Shown here: in pieces, positions 58,500-64,000 of the stretch
Numbering within the stretch: position 1 is the stretch's first letter
Layout: each line of letters opens with the position of its first letter
Assembly: GCA_022702545.1 (NCBI GenBank)
Contig: JAHRBC010000001.1
Location: 2,046,001-2,110,000, forward strand
Source: Phycomyces nitens
Taxonomy: Eukaryota > Mucoromycota > Mucoromycetes > Mucorales > Phycomycetaceae
Reading direction: 5' to 3'
Length of the DNA stretch: 64,000 nt
Translations under genes and position numbers: made by a program
Notes under the pieces: generated by a model
Seen by the model: the letters and a program-made list of their open reading frames with translations, nothing else
Told to the model about the DNA's origin: nothing
Database searches by the model: none

Positions 58500-59895
58500 A
58501 GAAGTTTGCACAATTGATTTGTGAAATACTTCTTTTGAGGGAATTATGACAACTTTCAACGCGCTGGGTAGCCACGTAGTCAAAATACTTGAGGTTACTG
58601 GTAAGGTAGCCATCCCACTTTTCCTCCCAACTCATCTATTCTTTTTCAAAGTATCCCTCGAAAGTACGCTTCCCACTGTTTTTTTTTTTTGGTCGGAAGA
58701 CTCTTATAAGTTGCCCTTGGCGTGGAGATCTTCTCGTAAGGCAAAAGCCCTGAACAGTATAAGCTTCTCAGAAAATGTTTGGGCATCGGCATTGAAGATC
58801 ATGCTGTTAATCAATTGTGTGCATAACTCTCTCTCTCTCTCTTTGCATGGCTTCATAGTTTTCTTTGTCATCTTGGCAATATTGCTAATCACGTGCCAGC
58901 CACCGAGAAGCTTCTTGTTTATGAGGGGTACCATATTCAACGCATTCATCAAAGCTTTGAACTTGTCAGTTACAAAGAGTGAAAGTTTTTTGATTCCTCG
59001 GAGAACAATTGCTTTCAAAGATTACATAAACAAAACGTAGTTGGACTCTGTCTCATCAGCTACCAACGAAAATCCAACAGGAAAACTTTTCAACAGTTCT
59101 CCACCAAGGATACTAACACCTTCAATGCAAACCAAAGGCATTTTTGCACAGTTGGTCTTGTATGTCGCATCCACAATAAATACTTTTGGGAATCTACGGG
59201 CTCTTTTGATCATTGTCTTATTGGTAAAGAAGATGTGCGCGAGAGTGTTTCTCTCATTAAACTTGTAGAGAACCGAAAAACATTTTGCCTCCATATTTCT
59301 AATGAGTATAGTCGCAGCATTTCTAGCGTCTTCATCACCACGGGTAGCACTGTACTTCAGATTGTTGATGTCGCTGATCCTCAGCTTTCTCATACCAGTG
59401 ATCTTATCACTAATAGCCTTTTGAACATTACAGGCCTTTGGGTGATTCTCTAGCATTGTCTGGGCAATACTACCATACTCAAAAATCAAAAGAGACATTC
59501 TTCCTTGATGGGAAGAAGCCAAGTTCTTGGGGGTGATGGGGTGGTTGTGGAAATGCTCATTTTTACTACGGGCAGGTGATTGAAGATATCTCTCATTCCT
59601 TTGAAACGAGATCCTCAGCAAAAAAGGGGCATTCAGTGAGAGAAGAATTGGGTGCTCTCTTTCTTTTTCCAATCACTGATGTTGCGCTTGTCACGATAAG
59701 TACCAACTTTTCCGCATCCAAGATAAAGAATGGGAAACTTTCTCTCGTTAATCTTGATTGTAAAGTTGTTGGAAATGACATGGTCATTCACGGCTTAAAG
59801 GACATTTTGCTTCTCAGGATAGCCTTTCTCGGGGAATGTGAAAGGTGTTTCAACGGGATAGACTTCAAACGAAACAGTTCTGGTATTCATTTTAA
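58500..59895 (-). pseudogene. Decayed MULE-type transposase
   Basis: Read leftward from about 59895: MNTRTVSFEVYPVETPF, a stop, NERKFPILYLGCGKVGTYRD, then after a frameshift SSLTECPFFAEDL and a His-rich NEHFHNHPITP (a FAR1-like N-terminal region). The MULE core follows: FPKVFIVDATYKTN (first catalytic Asp), GVSILGGELLKSFPVGFSLV, then SLFVTDKFKALMNAL (second Asp) and GGWHVISNIAKMTKK. C-terminally, KYFDYVATQRVESCHNSLKR matches the conserved end of MULE proteins. Several frameshifts and stops: inactive. Element ends not found. Confidence 0.82.
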
Positions 59896-60811
59896 GTAAA
59901 AGGTGTAACCATATAACAATATTTATCAAGTTGTCAATGTCATGCAAAAAAAAATGCTAATGTGTTTAGTTTTGCAAAGATTATTTTATATTTTTTTACA
60001 GGTAAATGTCAAAGTATTTAAAGGGGTTTTGTTTATATTTTTCCGAGAAATGGGAATACGTTATTGATGGGACAATGTGTGCTTATAAAGATATATAAAG
60101 AGTGTGCTTATAACAAGATGATAAATATCGTTTCAAAGACGTACAAGCCGGACGTCAGAAAGATAATCACAATAAATTGTCCGGCCCGCAGCCCCCTTTG
60201 TCTCCTTACCAACTGGATTCGTGTCCCCAGAGATTGCTGGTATATAAATGATCGTTTTTTTTTATTAGGTGCTTTGTACAGAGAGTTGATGATCGGTTGC
60301 TGAATAAGATCGGAAGGCTTCCGGCTGATTGGTATTTTGAGTGAATGTCTACTGAGCGTTCAAGAGTGTCAAGGATATCATCATCATAGATACCTCTTGT
60401 AATTCATCTTCTTTAATCCAAAATCTATAAATCTCAATCAACCTTAATACAATGGACTGGATATTTTGCTAAATTACAAAGACAACTACAATGTAATCGA
60501 TTGTTAAATTTGACAATGTATTTTATAAAACATAAAGACTACTTGACGCTTTGTAAGACTCCAGTATTCTCAAACATGTATCTTGTTTGTGCGGGTACTT
60601 TTTGCGTATAAAATTATAGGCATTTTACACCATGGCCCAGGCTTGTTCATCAACGATGACGCATTGCCGGGACTTTAAAATAATAATAATTCCATCAGAC
60701 GCCACTGTCTTCTCCCCTTACGAAAGCCTACTTGAAAGTCCTGTCTTTTCTTACAAGTTTTTATTCTTCTTCTTCTTCTTCTTCCTTGTTGTGAATATAC
60801 AATTGTAATAA
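59896..60811. other. Intergenic, no gene recognised
   Basis: Right edge of the repeat compartment plus the promoter of the Mms2 gene. A (TTC)n tract lies at 60764-60785, about 30 bases before its ATG. Confidence 0.5.
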
Positions 60812-61735
60812 ATGACGCAAGGTATGTAATGCACACCTTTACATAATCTACACCAAGAAAAAGAAAAAAAGAAATAGAATGTAGACAGTAATAATAATGA
60901 ACAATGATTACGTGGTCCAATCGTCAAAAGTAAAAGAATATATACATGTATATACATATTTATTACATGTACATAAAAGAGACTATAAAAAACCGTGGAA
61001 ACAAAACATTAGTACAAATTATGTTCATCGATAACTAAACATGCATATACATGTATTATATTATATATATATATATTTATAAACTTGTAGTTCCTCGTAA
61101 CTTTCGCTTGCTGGAAGAGTTGGAAAAGGGCGAAAAGGGTATTGGGGATGGCAATTGCAGTTATGGATTAGCCGATGATGATTTGCTGATGCACAAATGG
61201 CATGCTACGATTCTTGGACCTCCTGTTGTAAGTAAACAAAATAAGAAGAATGATTGGCTGCAAGAGAGATAAAATAAAGAGAGAGAAAAAGAGAAAGAGA
61301 GAGAGAGAAAGATAGTGTGTATGTGTGTATGTGGATAATGCGTGTGCTTATGTATTCTCTCTAGTCTGTTCATGAGAACCGTATCTACAGCTTAAAGATC
61401 TACTGTGGTAAAGATTACCCTGACCAACCCCCGTCTGTACAGTTTGTGTCAAGAATCAATCTTCCTTGTGTGAACCCTCATAATGGGGTTGTAAGTCAGG
61501 TGCTTTTGTAATTTGCAAGTGTCTAAGATTGTTTTCTAGGTTGACTTTAACCGCCTGCCTTGTCTTGCACAATGGAAACGCTCATATACTATCGAGACAA
61601 TCTTATTGGAATTGAGAAGGTAGAATGAAATTGAAGAATTAGATCGGAAAGTCTAATGAACTTGTTTGGGCATATAGGGAGATGTGCACGAGTGGTCGTA
61701 AGTTGCCTCAGCCTCCAGAGGGTTCATCCTTTTAA
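60812..61735 (+). CDS. MMS2: Ubiquitin-conjugating enzyme variant Mms2 (UEV)
   Basis: Five exons: 60812-60821 (only ten bases, MTQ), 61091-61227, 61365-61490, 61540-61619 and 61678-61735. Phases agree throughout. Sequence follows Mms2/UBE2[80 protein letters not shown] and [18 protein letters not shown]. The E2 catalytic cysteine is lacking, as in all UEVs. Mms2 pairs with Ubc13 to make Lys63-linked ubiquitin chains, chiefly in error-free DNA damage tolerance; cytosol and nucleus. Length (about 136 residues) is normal. The tiny first exon was chosen because it ends in G|GTATGT and restores the conserved Val-Pro-Arg start. Confidence 0.95.
61275..61330. repeat. GA-rich and (TGTA/TG)n repeat in Mms2 intron 2
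   Basis: Purine run gagagaaaaagagaaagaga followed by tgtgtatgtgtg-type repeats, wholly intronic. Confidence 0.88.
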
Positions 61736-62373
61736 ATCATCATTGACTGTACAAATGCATCGAAAGCATTAAATTCTATCTTTTTTGTTTGTCCTCTTCC
61801 CCCCCTCTTTCTCTATTTTTCTTGTTCTTGTGATATTTAAAGAAATATACATCAATTCTAATGACAGAAAAAACTTCATTGTTATCACAGCATATATAAG
61901 TTTATTAAAAGGAAAACGTAGAATTTATTATACAAATGTATAATCTTTTGTTCATAATGCCCGCCTTCCAGAATGAAAATGCTCTGGTTTAGAACATCAT
62001 GCATACACATATATATATAATATATATATATATAATCTATTTTGGGGAAGAGAAATCTTAATATTTAAAAATCTCTGAATTTTCTTTATTTTTATTTTCA
62101 AGTGAGACGAACCGGTCACACATCATGTCATGTCTTCATCACTATATATGTCTACATATAAATAAATGTATATTATATATGTATGGCTAGCAAAAAAAAA
62201 AGTGAATAGAATGTAATGACAAGTAAAAGAGAGGGTAATAGGGGCAAATCTAGGTCAACTGATTAATGACCCCAGGAAAGTAATATACACAAAATAGGCT
62301 TGTTCTGCTTGTTATTTTCTTTATACAAAAATGGCGGTTTGGGCAAGGGAGTTGATGAGGTTTGGCAATCGAT
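61736..62373. other. Convergent intergenic region, no gene recognised
   Basis: AT-rich 3' flanks of Mms2 and the small secreted-protein gene, with a TA microsatellite near 62010-62035. Confidence 0.5.
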
Positions 62374-62541
62374 TTAGACGCGTGCTTGTTTATCAGTCAC
62401 CATTCGAGGACCTGCTCGATAAGAAAGGCGGACATCATACAACAGAGGGCTGGCCGCTAAATCGGCATCGAACAGAGGCATTGCCTGGACACCAAACACA
62501 GACAGACTGAACAGAAGAATTGCTGAAAGGAATCGAGCCAT
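62374..62541 (-). CDS. 55-residue secreted protein
   Basis: Single exon: signal peptide MARFLSAILLFSLSVFGVQA, then about 35 residues (MPLFDADLAASPLLYDVRLS, ending VTDKQARV). No cysteine. An in-frame extension by a 3' intron cannot be ruled out. No family recognised. It sits in ordinary gene space beside Mms2. Confidence 0.6.
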   Translation of the reverse strand: MARFLSAILLFSLSVFGVQAMPLFDADLAASPLLYDVRLSYRAGPRMVTDKQARV

Positions 62542-64000
62542 TTGCGATAGATATTTGAATTCTCGAGAAAAAGGAGAAAGTAAAAAGTAGAAGGAAGGGC
62601 GGAAGAAAGGAAGATGAGAATCTGCTATTTATACAGAAAGTCAAAAATGGATACCCTCAGAGACAAGCGCCTTAAAACCATTATATTTATTTCTGTCTTT
62701 TTTTTTATTATCTATCTTCTTGTTCCAATTTTGGTGTCATCCCTCGCCTACCAAATTTAGAATCATCATCAGTTTGGGCCGGCAACTTGACGGTTCCAAA
62801 CTATACCCCCCAAAAAATATATGTATAAATAAATAATAAATTATTTTAGTCCAATTGACACAAACATTGATGACGCTACAACACACACACACATTACACA
62901 CAAGCAAGCGAACAATAGGCTGCATAATATAATTACATGTAGAGATACGCCGTGCTTTAGGCTGTTGGTTATAGTGAAAAAAAGAAAAAAGAAAAAAAAG
63001 ACATAGCATCATGATCATTTTTAGTTCAATACGGACGTTAGCCTAATCTTCCAAGACGCAGTTAAAGTTGCCTGTACACAAACACATAAAAAAAAAGGGA
63101 TCCAGACATTCAATTCAACCAAAAAAGGTATTGGTGTATAATGCTCAAAACGCCAAGTAACTGAGTCTTAATAAGCGGAGTGTATTGAGATATATATATA
63201 CATATATGTCTATAAGTGTTTTTCAAGTCGGCGGCCTTTCTATTATCAAAAGAAATTAGCCAATAGATTAAAATGCCGCTAGTTTTTGCGTTCTCTTAGA
63301 GCTCCTACTGTTTATTTGCGCTTTGATGAAAACCATCTAAAAATGACCCCTCTATTTAATTTAAATCCTTATCCATAAAGCACAATCTGTCCCAAGAATT
63401 CACTCCTGCATATATCAATTGAGTGATAGAATTAATAGCAAGGTTTAATGTTTTAGCCATTATAATCAAGGTGTAATAAAAGCTGTTCTTTAATGATAAA
63501 ATAAACTAATATATAGCTCAATTTCAACAAACCTTTAACATTGGCAACAGTCATGCCAAATTTTTAGTAGCTTGCATATGCCATTATATCATATGTCTTT
63601 TATCTTTCTTTTTTTTTTTGGCTTGAGAAAGGAAACAAAGGCCCACGAGTCCAGACGCAGTATGTTGACTCATAGTACATTGGCATTATACAGTCGTCAT
63701 CACTATATCGTAGTACTTTATTTGATGGCAGATCAAAGCATACCCATCTTCTAAATTTGCTTGGTATCACCCCCACAGAATGTTCAAGATGTTTGAAAAC
63801 GCAATAGACTCGAGCATATTCCAATTGTGCAAGCATTTTATAAGGTTGGATATATTTCATTTACACTACAGACGCTCGTAAAATCGTAAAAGCCCGATTT
63901 GGCTTGAGAATATATAGATCGTTTCTTGCTAAACTAACATCAATCTGACCCTCAACAGTTGAATTGGGATATATTTCTACTTTAAATTACCAGGAAACTC
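62542..64000. other. Intergenic to window end, no gene recognised
   Basis: AT-rich with CA/TG runs (62880-62905) and poly-A stretches. Open frames are short and low-complexity. Confidence 0.45.

Noticed and set aside
58190..60240. Possible MULE terminal repeats (ttgtccggc at 58227 and 60177)
   Set aside because: Short match in the same orientation, not an inverted pair; extends poorly.
1..64000. CRISPR arrays, rRNA or bacterial-type operons
   Set aside because: Repeats are microsatellites or transposon related; the genes are intron-rich and eukaryotic.

Overview
The window reads as nuclear DNA of an early-diverging filamentous fungus. Most genes are split by short GT-AG introns of about 45-70 nt, intergenic DNA is very AT-rich, and the protein set is fungal: a Zn2Cys6 regulator, a GATA factor, a SAGA Sgf73/ataxin-7 subunit, a KA1 kinase, an Irs4-like EH protein and Mms2. 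The transposon mix (Tc1/mariner, MULE, Fanzor) fits Mucoromycota, perhaps a Phycomyces-like Mucorales. That placement is inference, not a search result.

Layout. Bases 1-33,050 are a gene-bearing block. In order: a GPI-anchored Cys-rich secreted protein (-), a P5B-type ATPase with a secreted-type Cys-rich N-terminus (-), a decayed Tc1-like transposase (-), Sgf73/ataxin-7-like (+), a GATA factor (+), a GPANK1-like G-patch protein (-), a TMEM198/TM7S3-like membrane protein (-) divergent from a small glycine-zipper protein (+), a CAMK-like kinase with KA1 (-), a coiled-coil/ankyrin protein (-), a Zn2Cys6 regulator (+), and an EH-domain protein (-).

Bases 33,051-60,800 are an AT-rich, repeat-filled compartment. 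Its core (38.4-50.3 kb) holds three copies of a duplicated module. Each carries, on the minus strand, a tiny two-exon gene ('A', start MFGQ, acidic C-terminal half) followed by an unrecognised multi-exon gene ('B'). A fourth A gene lies inverted at 41.8 kb. One module is split by an almost intact 1.35-kb Tc1-family element with perfect terminal repeats and a TA duplication. Farther right are a small secreted protein with dibasic sites, a decayed Fanzor (TnpB-related) gene, an internally deleted DDE transposase and a decayed MULE transposase.

Bases 60,812-64,000 return to ordinary genes: Mms2 (+) and a 55-residue secreted protein (-).

The housekeeping genes act in separate processes (chromatin modification, ubiquitin signalling, transport, transcription) and form no operon-like unit. 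The most novel material is the A/B gene family in the repeat compartment.
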